Assembly (NCBI GenBank): GCA_004295045.1
Contig: SHND01000020.1
Span: 68,417-132,416, forward strand
Source of the DNA: Chloroflexota bacterium
GTDB lineage: Bacteria > Chloroflexota > Anaerolineae > UBA4142 > SHND01
Reading direction: 5' to 3'
DNA length: 64,000 nt
The notes under the pieces are model-generated. The model did no database searches. It was not told the origin of the DNA and saw only the letters and a list, made by a program, of their open reading frames with translations. Made by a program: the position numbers and the translations under genes. Of this stretch, positions 44,805 to 53,629 are shown piece after piece (position 1 is the stretch's first letter; each line of letters opens with the position of its first letter).

Positions 44805-46052
44805 CTATTGTCCGAGCGCGAATGCCCATTCCCCATTACGCATGATGGGTTCACGCGAACCGTCCGCGCGAATGCCGTCCACATTCATTTCACTCGAACC
44901 GATCATAAAATCGAGATGTATCAAACTGTCGTTCGCGCCGCGCTGCGCCAGTTCCATTTCAGACAGGTGGCTTCCATTGCGAATATTGGTGGGATAGCTT
45001 TTGCCCAACGCGAGATGACTCGCCGCGTTTTCGTCAAAGAGCGCGTTGAAAAAGAGGATGCCTGTTTTTGAAATGGGGCTGCTGTGGGGCACCAACGCAA
45101 CTTCACCCAAATGCCGCGCGCCTTCATCTGTCGCCAACAATTCATCCAGCACCGCTTGGTCATTGCTCGCAACGGCGTTCGTCACGCGCCCGTTTTCAAA
45201 TGTCACGGTAAATTTATCAATTACCCGGCTGCGTATGGATAGCGGCAAGGTGGCGGTGACAATACCATTCACACGCGCGCGATGCGGCATCGTGAAGACC
45301 TCTTCGGTGGGCATATTGCCCACAAAGAGCAAGCCGCGCTGGGTTGGTGTGGATGCGCCTACCCAAAGGTGGTCCTCGACCAAGCCCACAGTCAAATCGG
45401 TTTCGGACGCGAAAAAATGCAGCGCATCATATCGTTTCTGATTCAACTCATCGCGTCGCAAGCTCAGCTCGCGAACATGCTGCTGCCATGCGGCAACGGG
45501 GTCGGATTCGTATACGCGGCACGCCGAAAAAATGGCGTCCCACAAACGCGCGGTTTGTTCTGACGTCGGTACATGCGGAAAGACGCGCGCTGCCCATTGT
45601 TTGCTGGGCGCGGCAAGGACGAGCCAGTTGTAGGCATCACGCATTGCCAATTCATTGACGGGACGAAACTTTTCGGCGAGCGCTTTTTGATATTCGGCGA
45701 CGAGCGCAGGGTCTTGGTCACGCAAGAGGTCAGGGTCTTGTCCCGAAATTCCCAAAAATGCATCGCCTTGTTCCGCGTACCCTCTGGCTGCGTGCGCTTG
45801 ACCTTCGGAGACATTACCAAATGAATCGCGCGGGGCGTATTGAAATCGGATGCGGGTTAATGCTTCATCGCGCCAAAAGACCTCAACCAAACGCGCGCCG
45901 CCTTGATACGCGTGCTTTGCCGCGAGCCGCACCAACGGCGCACTCTCCAACGGGGCATCAATGAGCAGCGCCTGCCCCGCTTGCAGATTCAAGCCGACTT
46001 TGATTGCAAGTTCGGCGTACTTGTCCAGATTTGCTTCAAATGAGTTAGGCAT
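44805..46052 (-). CDS. M29-family metallo-aminopeptidase
   Basis: 415 residues, typical length for AmpS/AmpT/PepS. Motifs: YAELAIKVGLNLQAGQ at the N-terminus, FASETDLTVGL, GNMPTEEVFTMPH (metal Glu), IGSSEMNVDGI and the HLDFMIG His/Asp near the end. These are the dinuclear metal ligands of thermophilic aminopeptidase T. It releases N-terminal residues from peptides in the cytoplasm. It starts three bases after ileS, so it is co-transcribed with it. Confidence 0.9.
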   Translation of the reverse strand: MPNSFEANLDKYAELAIKVGLNLQAGQALLIDAPLESAPLVRLAAKHAYQGGARLVEVFWRDEALTRIRFQYAPRDSFGNVSEGQAHAARGYAEQGDAFLGISGQDPDLLRDQDPALVAEYQKALAEKFRPVNELAMRDAYNWLVLAAPSKQWAARVFPHVPTSEQTARLWDAIFSACRVYESDPVAAWQQHVRELSLRRDELNQKRYDALHFFASETDLTVGLVEDHLWVGASTPTQRGLLFVGNMPTEEVFTMPHRARVNGIVTATLPLSIRSRVIDKFTVTFENGRVTNAVASNDQAVLDELLATDEGARHLGEVALVPHSSPISKTGILFFNALFDENAASHLALGKSYPTNIRNGSHLSEMELAQRGANDSLIHLDFMIGSSEMNVDGIRADGSREPIMRNGEWAFALGQ

Positions 46053-46055
46053 CGT

Positions 46056-49000
46056 CTATTTGCGTTGAATTGAAATCTTTACCGCCTCACTATCAATCTT
46101 TGTTTCCGTCGAATAAAATCCTTCACCCCCACTGCCCTCTCGCAATTCCGTCGTCAACGTTTCCCGTTTTACATATTCACCGAACGCTTGCAGCATTTCG
46201 CGCACTGCCGCGCTGTCAGTATTGTATTCTGTCACAATGCGGTCTTCGATGTGGAATCCCGCCTCCTTGCGCAACGTTTGCACCGCACGCACAAATTCGC
46301 GCGCAAGCCCTTCTTGAACGAGTTCGGGCGTGAGCGTGGTGTCAATCGCAACCGTGATGCCTTCGCCGCTCGCGACGGCTAAACCTTCCGCCGCTTGCGT
46401 CTGCACTAGAATTTCATTCGGCGCGAGTTCAACGGTTTCACCATCCACGTCCAGAGCGATGGTTTCCCCCGCCCCAACGCGCCGCGCGATTTCTGACGCG
46501 TTTTGCGCGTTCAACGCCATCCGCAGCGCGGGAAATTTTTTGCCGAGTTTCGGTCCGAGTAATTTGTTGTCTGGGAGGATTTTGTATTTGACAATGCTGC
46601 CCTCTTCTTGCGTCAAGACCACCTCTTTGACGTTGAGTTCGTCCTTTACGATTTCGACCAGTTCGTCGCTCAACGCGGTTTGATGCAAGCCCACGAACGC
46701 AAGCGCACGCGCCAACGGCTGCCGTACTTTCAAGTTGGAGTTGCCGCGCGCGGACAAGCCAAGCGAGGCGATGCTGCGCGCAAGTTTCATTTGTGAGAGC
46801 AATGCTTTGTTCTGCGTTGCCGCGTCAGATTGCGGATAGTACGTCATGTGAACGGACTCGAACGCGTTGGCGTGCGCGTTGCGAACCAAGTTTTGATACA
46901 TGACTTCGGTGACGAATGGTGTAATCGGCGCGATGAGGCGTCCGAGTTTGACGAGAATGTGATAGAGCGTCGCGTACGCGGCGTGTTTGTCCGCGTCGAG
47001 TTGTCCGCGCCAAAAGCGGCGGCGCGAACGCCGCACATACCAATTCGACAAGTCGTCGAGAAATGCTTCGACCGCATCCGTCGCGGTGAGCGAATCGGAT
47101 TCTTCCAACGCGTCTGTCACAGTCGTCACAATTTGATTCAAGCGCGCGAGAATCCATTTGTCCAAAAGATTTTCCGATGGCGGCGTCGCGCCTTCGGGAA
47201 ATTTCGCGTCAAAGTTTTCTTGCGACGGTTTCCAATCATCGAGCAACGCGTACGAAACAAAAAAGTTGTACACGTTCCACAACGGAATGAGAAAGCGGCG
47301 GCGCACATCATCCGCGCGTCCATAGCCGAACAGGAGATTCGCTTCGGGGCGATGATTCGCGTAGAGCCAACGCATCACATCCACGCCCATGATGTCGGCG
47401 GCTTGATTGAATTCAATCATGTTGCCCGAACTCTTGTGCATTGGTTTGCCATCTTCAGCAAAGAGCGTGGCGTAACCAAAATTTTCCAAAAACGGCGGCG
47501 AGTTATCAATCACCGTCGCCATCGCGAGCAGCGAATAGAACCAGTTGCGAAATTGTCCGGGGAACGATTCGCTAATCCAATCGGCGGGATACCATTTGCG
47601 CCAGTATTCGCGGTTGGTGCGATATTGCAGCGTGCTGAACGGAACGATGCCCGCGTCGAGCCACGGATTGCCCACTTCGTCCACGCGCGTCATTTTTCCG
47701 CCGCACGCGTCGCATTTCAATTTCACCGCGTCAATGTACGGACGATGCGGCGTGTGTCCTTGAAACGTTTCCCAACCCTCCACCGCGAGTTCTTGAAGTT
47801 CTTGTTCGTCGCCCACCACTTTATACGCGTGACAATCATCGCACATCCAAATTGGAAGTGCGAGACCGTAATAGCGCTTTTTGGAAATCATCCAATCGTG
47901 CATGTTCTTGAGCCAGTCGAGTTCGCGGTCAAGCCCGAACGCGGGAATCCATTCGATTTGTTCCGTCACCTCCATCATCTTGCCGCGCAGCTCTTCCATG
48001 CTGATAAACCATTCATCCACGAGGCGATAGACGAGCGGCGTTTTGCAGCGCCAACAAATCGGATACCGATGCGGATACGCTTCGACGCGATACAATAAAT
48101 TTTTCGCGCGCAAATTTTCTAAAATCGCGTCGGCGACGGAATCCTGCACAACGCCATTTGGAAAATCGGTGTACGGAACGCGCGCCACTTGCTTACCGCT
48201 CAACCAATCGAATCCGTGTACGAAAACGCCTTCATCGTCCAACGGCGCGACGAGCGGCAGATGCAGTTGTCTGCCCAACTTGTAATCTTCTGCGCCACAG
48301 CCGGGCGCGATATGCACAATGCCCGTGCCTTCGGCTTCGCTCACCTCATCCCACAAAATTACGCGATGCGCGTCCTTTGCGGAAACATTTACATCCTTTA
48401 CAAGTTCGCGCAATTCAGTGTTGCCGCCGATTTCATTTTCCGCAGGCAATTCATCAAAGGGTCCGTCATACGCCCACCCTTCCATCTCCGCGCCCTTGAA
48501 CTCGCGCACCACCTCATATTTTCCTTGAAGCATGTGCGTCGTGCCTTTGCTCAAGTAAAATGTTTCGTCGCCTTGTTTCACTTGGACGTATGTGAGTTCG
48601 GGACCCACCGCCGCCGCGACATTGCTTGTGAGTGTCCACGGCGTCGTCGTCCAAACAAGTAGTGACGAATTCATTCGTCCGCGCAATGGAAATTTCAACG
48701 TGACGCCTTGATGTGTGAGTTCCGCGTAACCGTCGGTGACGATTTCGTGTTGACTGATGCCCGTCGCGCAGCGCGGGCACCACGGCATCACATCCGCGCC
48801 GCGATAGAGCCAATCGTTCTCCCAACATTTTTTGAGGAACGTCCAAATCATGTAATTGTTTTCGTTGGAAAACGTAAAATAACTGCCGCCGAGTTCGGGC
48901 AAGCCAAGTCGGCCGACGATTTGTTCAACAGAATCGGTAACGGGTCCTTCGGGTCCTTGGATCGTAATCACCTCTTGCGGATTCGTCACGAGTTTGTCTG

Positions 49001-49463
49001 CGAGCGCGTTCAATTCGCCGGAATCGTTCCAGTCCATCCAATAACCGAGCCGAATGGATTGGTCCGTTTGCACACCAGCGAAACGCAGTACGCGTTCTTT
49101 GCACTTGGCAACAAATTCCGCGAGTCCAAATGCTTCAATATCTTTTTTGGATTTAAAGCCGAGTGCTTTTTCAACTTCGACCTCTACCCAAAGCCCCTGA
49201 CAATCGAATCCGTTTTGATAGCGCAATTCTCGCCCGCGCATCGTCCAAAAGCGGCTGTACAAATCTTTGTACGAACGCCCCCAGCCGTGATGTACGCCCA
49301 TCGGATTGTTGGCGGTGATGGGTCCGTCAATGAACGACCATTTTTCTTCGCCCTTGTGTAACGCGCGCATTTTTTCAAACACTTGCGACTCGCGCCAAAA
49401 TTCGAGAATCGCGCGCTCTTGCGCGGAAAAATCTACGTTAGTTTTTACTTGTTGAAATGACAT
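46056..49463 (-). CDS. ileS: Isoleucine--tRNA ligase, divergent type
   Basis: 1135 residues from ATG 49463, GAGG six bases upstream; the longer frame to 49607 is rejected. Class I synthetase of the Ile/Val/Leu group with a CP1 editing insertion, two CxxC pairs (WMCDDC and LKCDACGGKM; also MPWCPRC), an anticodon-binding domain and a long C-terminal tail. The HIGH element is altered to VHHGWGRS (~57-64) and KMSKS to KPMHKSSGN. I recall this form from a recognised clade of bacterial IleRS-like proteins. No other ileS is in the window, so this may be the housekeeping enzyme. No T-box is seen in its 132-bp upstream gap. Confidence 0.82.
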   Translation of the reverse strand: MSFQQVKTNVDFSAQERAILEFWRESQVFEKMRALHKGEEKWSFIDGPITANNPMGVHHGWGRSYKDLYSRFWTMRGRELRYQNGFDCQGLWVEVEVEKALGFKSKKDIEAFGLAEFVAKCKERVLRFAGVQTDQSIRLGYWMDWNDSGELNALADKLVTNPQEVITIQGPEGPVTDSVEQIVGRLGLPELGGSYFTFSNENNYMIWTFLKKCWENDWLYRGADVMPWCPRCATGISQHEIVTDGYAELTHQGVTLKFPLRGRMNSSLLVWTTTPWTLTSNVAAAVGPELTYVQVKQGDETFYLSKGTTHMLQGKYEVVREFKGAEMEGWAYDGPFDELPAENEIGGNTELRELVKDVNVSAKDAHRVILWDEVSEAEGTGIVHIAPGCGAEDYKLGRQLHLPLVAPLDDEGVFVHGFDWLSGKQVARVPYTDFPNGVVQDSVADAILENLRAKNLLYRVEAYPHRYPICWRCKTPLVYRLVDEWFISMEELRGKMMEVTEQIEWIPAFGLDRELDWLKNMHDWMISKKRYYGLALPIWMCDDCHAYKVVGDEQELQELAVEGWETFQGHTPHRPYIDAVKLKCDACGGKMTRVDEVGNPWLDAGIVPFSTLQYRTNREYWRKWYPADWISESFPGQFRNWFYSLLAMATVIDNSPPFLENFGYATLFAEDGKPMHKSSGNMIEFNQAADIMGVDVMRWLYANHRPEANLLFGYGRADDVRRRFLIPLWNVYNFFVSYALLDDWKPSQENFDAKFPEGATPPSENLLDKWILARLNQIVTTVTDALEESDSLTATDAVEAFLDDLSNWYVRRSRRRFWRGQLDADKHAAYATLYHILVKLGRLIAPITPFVTEVMYQNLVRNAHANAFESVHMTYYPQSDAATQNKALLSQMKLARSIASLGLSARGNSNLKVRQPLARALAFVGLHQTALSDELVEIVKDELNVKEVVLTQEEGSIVKYKILPDNKLLGPKLGKKFPALRMALNAQNASEIARRVGAGETIALDVDGETVELAPNEILVQTQAAEGLAVASGEGITVAIDTTLTPELVQEGLAREFVRAVQTLRKEAGFHIEDRIVTEYNTDSAAVREMLQAFGEYVKRETLTTELREGSGGEGFYSTETKIDSEAVKISIQRK

Positions 49464-49542
49464 GTGGAACCTCGTGCGTTGATCCCGAAATTGTGGGACA
49501 AAATTCTTACGATATTTGTATCGCTTTTTTCTGCGTTTCGCG

Positions 49543-49550
49543 CTTATAAT
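49543..49550. promoter_or_regulatory. Overlapping divergent -10 boxes of ileS and the diguanylate cyclase
   Basis: Plus strand TATAAT at 49545-49550 lies 45 bp before the cyclase ATG. Minus strand TATAAG at 49543-49548 lies 80 bp before ileS, with TTCAAG 16 bp upstream as a possible -35. The two boxes share six base pairs, so polymerase could not occupy both at once. Confidence 0.5.
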
Positions 49551-49595
49551 GCGACAAAACTTTTCTTGAAAATTCATTTGCTTTGGAGCAGGAAC

Positions 49596-50675
49596 ATGCA
49601 ACAACACAGCAGCGAAATTGCTGATAGACTGGTTTATTTTTTTGGGCTATCGGAAACGATTCCCGAACGCAAACGTCGTTTGTTTACGGGAATGTTACTC
49701 CTCGGGATCATTTTACTCTTTGGCGACTTGGCATTGACGCCATTCTTGGGCGTGGATTGGTTCTACACAATTGCCGACGGAGTGATGATTCTTTTTCTGG
49801 GCGTCACCGCTTGGTTATTGTGGCGCAGTCGCGAACGTCAAGAGTTCATTCTCTTTGGCGTTTTTTTTGGCTCGGCGCTCTACTTGCTCGTTACCATGTA
49901 TTACAATTGCCAGCAGCATTCTCCTCTCATCGGAGAACAAGGTCTCTTGCGGAACATATCGCCCTGGCTCGTTTGGATCATTCTGCTTGAACTGATTTGC
50001 TTTTTGACGTTCCGCCCTGCCACCGCGCTGCGCATGGCGCTCGTGATCATGATCCTGTTCATGATCATTTTGGTACTTGCGATTTTCGCAATGAATCCGC
50101 TGCCGCCGTCGGCGCTGCGCGATTTGGTGATCCTCTTGGCTGCCAACGCCTTGGTAATTCTGTTAGCATTCCCGCTCGCGCAATCGCAAGAACAAAATGC
50201 CCAGACCGATTTTCTCACCGGGCTGCCGAATCGCAGTCATGGCTATACTGCCCTGCTGGCAGAGATCGAGCGCGCGCGCCGCTATGATGAAAACTTTGCG
50301 ATCATTCTTTTTGACATTGATCATTTCAAAAAAATCAACGACACGTGCGGACATCCTTGCGGCGACACGGTACTGCGTGAAGTTGCTGCCTTTATCAATG
50401 GACACATTCGGCGGACCGATGTTTTTACGCGCTGGGGCGGTGAGGAATTTTTGATCATGATGTCTCGCACAGACCTTGCCTCCGCGCGCCTCAAGGCGGA
50501 TCATCTCCGACAGCAGCTCAAAAATCGCCCCTTTCATCAAGATATTTTCCTGACTGCCAGTTTTGGCGTCACCGCGTATTATCCATTCGACACGACCAAT
50601 TCGCTCCTCGAGCGCGTGGACGATGCGTTATATCGCGCTAAACGAAATGGGCGCAATTGTGTGGAGGTGGAATAG
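49596..50675 (+). CDS. Membrane diguanylate cyclase (GGDEF)
   Basis: 359 residues from ATG 49596 with GGAG/AGGA just upstream. About six membrane helices (~30-195) are followed by a GGDEF domain: DFLTGLPNRS, FDIDHFKKINDTCGH and the signature RWGGEEF. An inhibitory site RRTD lies five residues before GGEEF, so product inhibition is likely. It makes cyclic di-GMP in response to an unknown membrane signal. No EAL or HD-GYP partner is in the window. Its stop codon TAG is the beginning of a 7-bp repeat array. Confidence 0.93.
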   Translation: MQQHSSEIADRLVYFFGLSETIPERKRRLFTGMLLLGIILLFGDLALTPFLGVDWFYTIADGVMILFLGVTAWLLWRSRERQEFILFGVFFGSALYLLVTMYYNCQQHSPLIGEQGLLRNISPWLVWIILLELICFLTFRPATALRMALVIMILFMIILVLAIFAMNPLPPSALRDLVILLAANALVILLAFPLAQSQEQNAQTDFLTGLPNRSHGYTALLAEIERARRYDENFAIILFDIDHFKKINDTCGHPCGDTVLREVAAFINGHIRRTDVFTRWGGEEFLIMMSRTDLASARLKADHLRQQLKNRPFHQDIFLTASFGVTAYYPFDTTNSLLERVDDALYRAKRNGRNCVEVE

Positions 50676-50712
50676 CCGATGGCGGATAGCGAATAGCAAT
50701 TGGCAAATAACT
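50671..50712. repeat. 7-bp repeat array at the end of the diguanylate cyclase gene
   Basis: Six heptamers in register: AATAGCC, GATGGCG, GATAGCG, AATAGCA, ATTGGCA, AATAACT. The first contains the TAG stop of the cyclase. The 17-nt start AGCCGATGGCGGATAGC is matched, with one base changed, by the array at the end of metY (minus strand, 56566-56582 region). Confidence 0.8.
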
Positions 50713-50745
50713 CACCTTTTCGCATTCTCTCCATCTCTCCATCTT

Positions 50746-51456
50746 TCACTCTATTGCAATTCGCAGCCGCTTGTTAATTTTCCCCTTGCTCTCGTGACCG
50801 ACGACGCGAATCGTTCCCACCTCGCGCGTGTTCGCCACGTGCGTTCCGCCGTCCGCTTGCAAATCTAACCCAACGATTTCCACCACGCGCACCTGTTCGA
50901 TGCCTGCGGGCAACAAATTAATTTTCGTCCGAATCAAATCGGGAATCTGAAACGCCTCTTTTCGCGGCAAAATTTTCACGCGCACATCGCGCGCCGCCGC
51001 GACCTCGGCATTGACGCGTTCCTCAACTTCGTGGGCGAATTCCGCGCTCATGCGGTCAAACTCAAAATCCATGCGCGCAGCTAACGGCTCCATGTCGCCA
51101 CCTGTCACCGCCGCGCCATAGTCGCGGAAAATCACGCCGCACAAAATATGCAGCGCCGTGTGCGTGCGCATCAACTTGTAGCGCCGTCCCCAATCCACCG
51201 CACCGTTAACCACGTCACCCACCTCCAACCCCGCGCTGTCGAGTTGATGCCAAACCAATTCACCTAACTTTTTGGAATCGAGGACGAGAAAGGAAACCCC
51301 AGCCGCGCCCATCAAAATTCCAAAATCGCTCGGCTGTCCGCCGCTGCGCGCGTAAAACGCGGTGCGGTCCAAGGCGACAAGATCTGCGTCAACGGCAACG
51401 ACGATTGCATCAAATTGCCGTAAATACGCGTCAGAATGATAAAGCAGTTCAGTCAT
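50746..51456 (-). CDS. alaX: AlaX-type trans-editing protein (alanyl-tRNA editing)
   Basis: 236 residues, AlaX-M-like: an N-terminal beta domain with FYARSGGQPSD (as in the AlaRS editing-associated region) and the editing domain with HTALHIL (HxxxH zinc pair) and QADGGTHVANTREVG. It should hydrolyse Ser-tRNA(Ala) or Gly-tRNA(Ala) made by AlaRS errors. In the second zinc motif the usual Cys of CGGTH is Asp (DGGTH); I am unsure how common this is. It sits behind a T-box leader that appears to sense tRNA(Ala), with a consensus promoter. AAGGA lies nine bases upstream of the ATG. Confidence 0.9.
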   Translation of the reverse strand: MTELLYHSDAYLRQFDAIVVAVDADLVALDRTAFYARSGGQPSDFGILMGAAGVSFLVLDSKKLGELVWHQLDSAGLEVGDVVNGAVDWGRRYKLMRTHTALHILCGVIFRDYGAAVTGGDMEPLAARMDFEFDRMSAEFAHEVEERVNAEVAAARDVRVKILPRKEAFQIPDLIRTKINLLPAGIEQVRVVEIVGLDLQADGGTHVANTREVGTIRVVGHESKGKINKRLRIAIE

Positions 51457-51478
51457 TGTGAAGCATCCTTGATGAAAA

Positions 51479-51807
51479 CAAAAACCTCTCGCCCGAAATC
51501 GGGACGAGAGGTCATTCAGAAAAACTTTCCTGCAAAATCTCCCGCGGTACCACCCGCGTTGTCATGTGAAACAATCACACGACCACTTTGTCAGATACCA
51601 ACATATCCGCGTTCTGCTAACGGAGAACGATTCCGTTCCGATTTATTCGCGCATTCGCGCTTGCCGCGTCTGCGCTTTCAATGAAAAGCTCGGGAAGGAT
51701 TTTCGGCGCTCCTCTGTTATGCGGCTTGCACCGCTTGACGCATCCGCGTCTCCGCACTCGCTAAAACGTTCCAGAACGCTTACTCGTTTCCGTCTTTGCT
51801 TTTTAGT
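51479..51807 (-). promoter_or_regulatory. T-box riboswitch leader of alaX, predicted alanine specifier
   Basis: On the minus strand the transcript contains GAGTA near the 5' end, a distal Stem I loop (GGTGCAAGCC), GCC at 51705-51707 followed by GAAAATCC...CGAGC as at a specifier loop, the T-box GGGTGGTACCGCGGG at 51541-51555, and a terminator of stem CCTCTCG + CCCG / CGGG + CGAGAGG (51485-51511) followed by TTTTTGTTTT. UGGU in the T-box pairs with an A discriminator base plus CCA, as in tRNA(Ala). GCC encodes alanine. Uncharged tRNA(Ala) should prevent termination and turn alaX on. Confidence 0.9.
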
Positions 51808-51813
51808 CTGCAG

Positions 51814-51842
51814 ATTATAACGATGGCGATTGCCCGTGTCAA
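51814..51842 (-). promoter_or_regulatory. Perfect consensus sigma-A promoter for the alaX leader
   Basis: Minus strand TTGACA (51837-51842), 17 bp, TATAAT (51814-51819). It overlaps the last codon of aat. Confidence 0.85.
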
Positions 51843-52528
51843 ATGACATTTTTGAGATTCACCCTGCAATTCTGTTTTTGCAAGGCACGGACGAGCAAGC
51901 TCAAATATTCCCGGCGCGAAATCTCCTGCGCCCCCAACGATTCTGTATGGGGCGTCAACATTTGAATATCCAATAATTGAAATCCCGAATCGCGCAATGT
52001 CTCAACCAAATAATACAGCGCGATTTTGGACGCATCGGTGGCGCGATGGAACATGGATTCGGCGGAAAAAAATCCATTGATGGCGACGCCAAAAACACCG
52101 CCGACCAATGTCTCATTCTGCCAACACTCGACGCTGTGCGCGCACCCCATTGCGAACAATGCCGCAAACGCATCGCGAAATTCCTGCGTGATCCAAACCC
52201 CATCGCCGCGATGGCGCGGGCGGGCGCTGTGCATGACCACATCGGAAAACGCGCGGTCCATCGTCACGCGGAATGGACGCGCCTGAATTGTGCGCGCAAG
52301 GCGGTGTGAAACATGCAAGCCATCGAGCGGGATGATTGCGCGCGGGTCGGGCGACCACCACGTGACAGGATTTACCGACCACGCAAAAAGCCCCTTGCGA
52401 TAGCCCGCCAGCATTTTCTCCGGAGTCAATTCAAAGCCAATCGCGGCGGGCTCATCTTTGGGACTTGACAGCACATCCGGAAAATCGTCACCTTCCGCCA
52501 AAATGGCAATGCCATGATGAAAGGTCAT
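51839..52528 (-). CDS. aat: Leucyl/phenylalanyl-tRNA--protein transferase
   Basis: 229 residues from ATG 52528, GGAG ~11 bases upstream. Family motifs WWSPDPRAIIPL, HRGDGVWIT, CAHSVECW, LVGGVFGVAINGFFSAESMF and LLDIQM are all present. It transfers Leu or Phe from tRNA to N-terminal Arg/Lys of proteins, marking them for ClpS/ClpAP. No clpS is in the window. The alaX promoter overlaps its 3' end. Confidence 0.94.
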   Translation of the reverse strand: MTFHHGIAILAEGDDFPDVLSSPKDEPAAIGFELTPEKMLAGYRKGLFAWSVNPVTWWSPDPRAIIPLDGLHVSHRLARTIQARPFRVTMDRAFSDVVMHSARPRHRGDGVWITQEFRDAFAALFAMGCAHSVECWQNETLVGGVFGVAINGFFSAESMFHRATDASKIALYYLVETLRDSGFQLLDIQMLTPHTESLGAQEISRREYLSLLVRALQKQNCRVNLKNVI

Positions 52529-52553
52529 GATGAAATCGCTCCGGACAACGCGG

Positions 52554-53549
52554 CTAGCGCGCGCTGACGATTGGCAGGTCAACCATGGTCAGCAAACCCG
52601 GTTTGCTCTCGACGACGCGGCGCGCGGTATTTGCCACGAGCGCGGCAGTTGAAATATCGCCGTGAATGCCTTTGATCACCGAGTGCACATCGGGCGAACC
52701 TTCGAGCCACGCTTCATCCACCGATTCTTCCTTATCTACAGCCATCTCCAACTCGAGCACGATTTTGTCTTCGCCTTGAAACAAGCCGCGCCCCCACTGC
52801 CGCACGCCCGTCACAAAATTTGGTTCTACTGTGAAATAATCTGTCATCACGCGTTTCGTCGCAAGGATCGGTTCGATCATTTCTTGAATCTGATCGAGCT
52901 CCCACCCAAGCCCGCGCGCCACAAGTGAAACCGATTCACTCAGTCCGACATGGCGAATTTCTTGGCGTTCGGCAGCTTCGCGGAACGCTTCCGCCGTCAA
53001 TCCCGTGCCGATTTTTTGCTGCAATTGTCTTCGACGCTTGGACGCGTCGACAACGCGTCTAACGCGCACACGCTTGACGCTTTGGCAAACCGCAGTCAAG
53101 GCGACGGGCAGTGTATCCATTGCGTATCCGGGATTGATGCCCGTTGCAACAACCGTGACGCGGTTTCGCTTTGCCAGCTTGTTGAGTTCATTCGCCGCGG
53201 TGGGATTCTGCGCCCACGGATTTGCCAGCTCTTCGCACGTCGAAACGATATTTTTTCCCGCTTTGATTATCTGTTCCAACTGCGGTTTCACTTGAAGGAG
53301 ATACGATCCTGTCGCGTGGACGACCAACTGCGCCTCTTTTGCCAACACGCGCGCGGTGTTATCTGAAACTTTGACGCCCGTTTTTTCGGGCAGCCCGATT
53401 ACATCCGCCACATCTTTGCCCACTTTGGTTGGGTCGAGATCAATGGCGCCGACGAACTGATAATCGGGGCGGGTTGCCAAAACGCGCGCAGCCGCTGCGC
53501 CGATGGGTCCCAAGCCGAACAGGATCACTTTAATTTTTTTATCAACCAT
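52554..53549 (-). CDS. DapB-fold NAD(P)-dependent dehydrogenase (diaminopentanoate dehydrogenase-like)
   Basis: 331 residues. N-terminal Rossmann motif LFGLGPIGAAAARVL, GAIDLDPTKVGKDVADVIG, VVHATGSYL and STCEELANPW, then ATGINPGYAMD. This is the pattern of dihydrodipicolinate-reductase-like amine dehydrogenases such as 2,4-diaminopentanoate dehydrogenase of ornithine fermentation. It lacks the short length and GGK-type motif of true DapB. No other ornithine fermentation genes are seen, so the substrate is open. It ends 25 bp before aat on the same strand. Confidence 0.75.
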   Translation of the reverse strand: MVDKKIKVILFGLGPIGAAAARVLATRPDYQFVGAIDLDPTKVGKDVADVIGLPEKTGVKVSDNTARVLAKEAQLVVHATGSYLLQVKPQLEQIIKAGKNIVSTCEELANPWAQNPTAANELNKLAKRNRVTVVATGINPGYAMDTLPVALTAVCQSVKRVRVRRVVDASKRRRQLQQKIGTGLTAEAFREAAERQEIRHVGLSESVSLVARGLGWELDQIQEMIEPILATKRVMTDYFTVEPNFVTGVRQWGRGLFQGEDKIVLELEMAVDKEESVDEAWLEGSPDVHSVIKGIHGDISTAALVANTARRVVESKPGLLTMVDLPIVSAR

Positions 53550-53581
53550 ACGCCTTTACTCCGTATAAAATGGTCTGACAC

Positions 53582-53607
53582 AAAAACGAGTCCCTGAGCG
53601 GACTCGT
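53582..53607 (-). terminator. Intrinsic terminator after the MBL-fold gene
   Basis: Minus strand: 8-bp stem ACGAGTCC / GGACTCGT (53586-53607) with a six-base loop followed by a T run (A run 53582-53586). It lies 22 bp after the MBL stop and separates it from the DapB-like gene. Confidence 0.8.
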
Positions 53608-53629
53608 CTGTAATGCATTCTTTTTTGCT

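Noticed and set aside
45282..45658. Plus-strand frames inside the M29 aminopeptidase gene
   Set aside because: Antisense shadows of a well-conserved peptidase frame.
46830..48098. 422-codon open frame antisense to ileS
   Set aside because: It is a shadow of the ileS coding frame; the His/Arg/Phe-rich product has no domain, and ileS motifs are continuous across the region.
49464..49595. T-box leader upstream of ileS
   Set aside because: Only 132 bp are available and no T-box core (GGNACCGCG) is present on the minus strand there.
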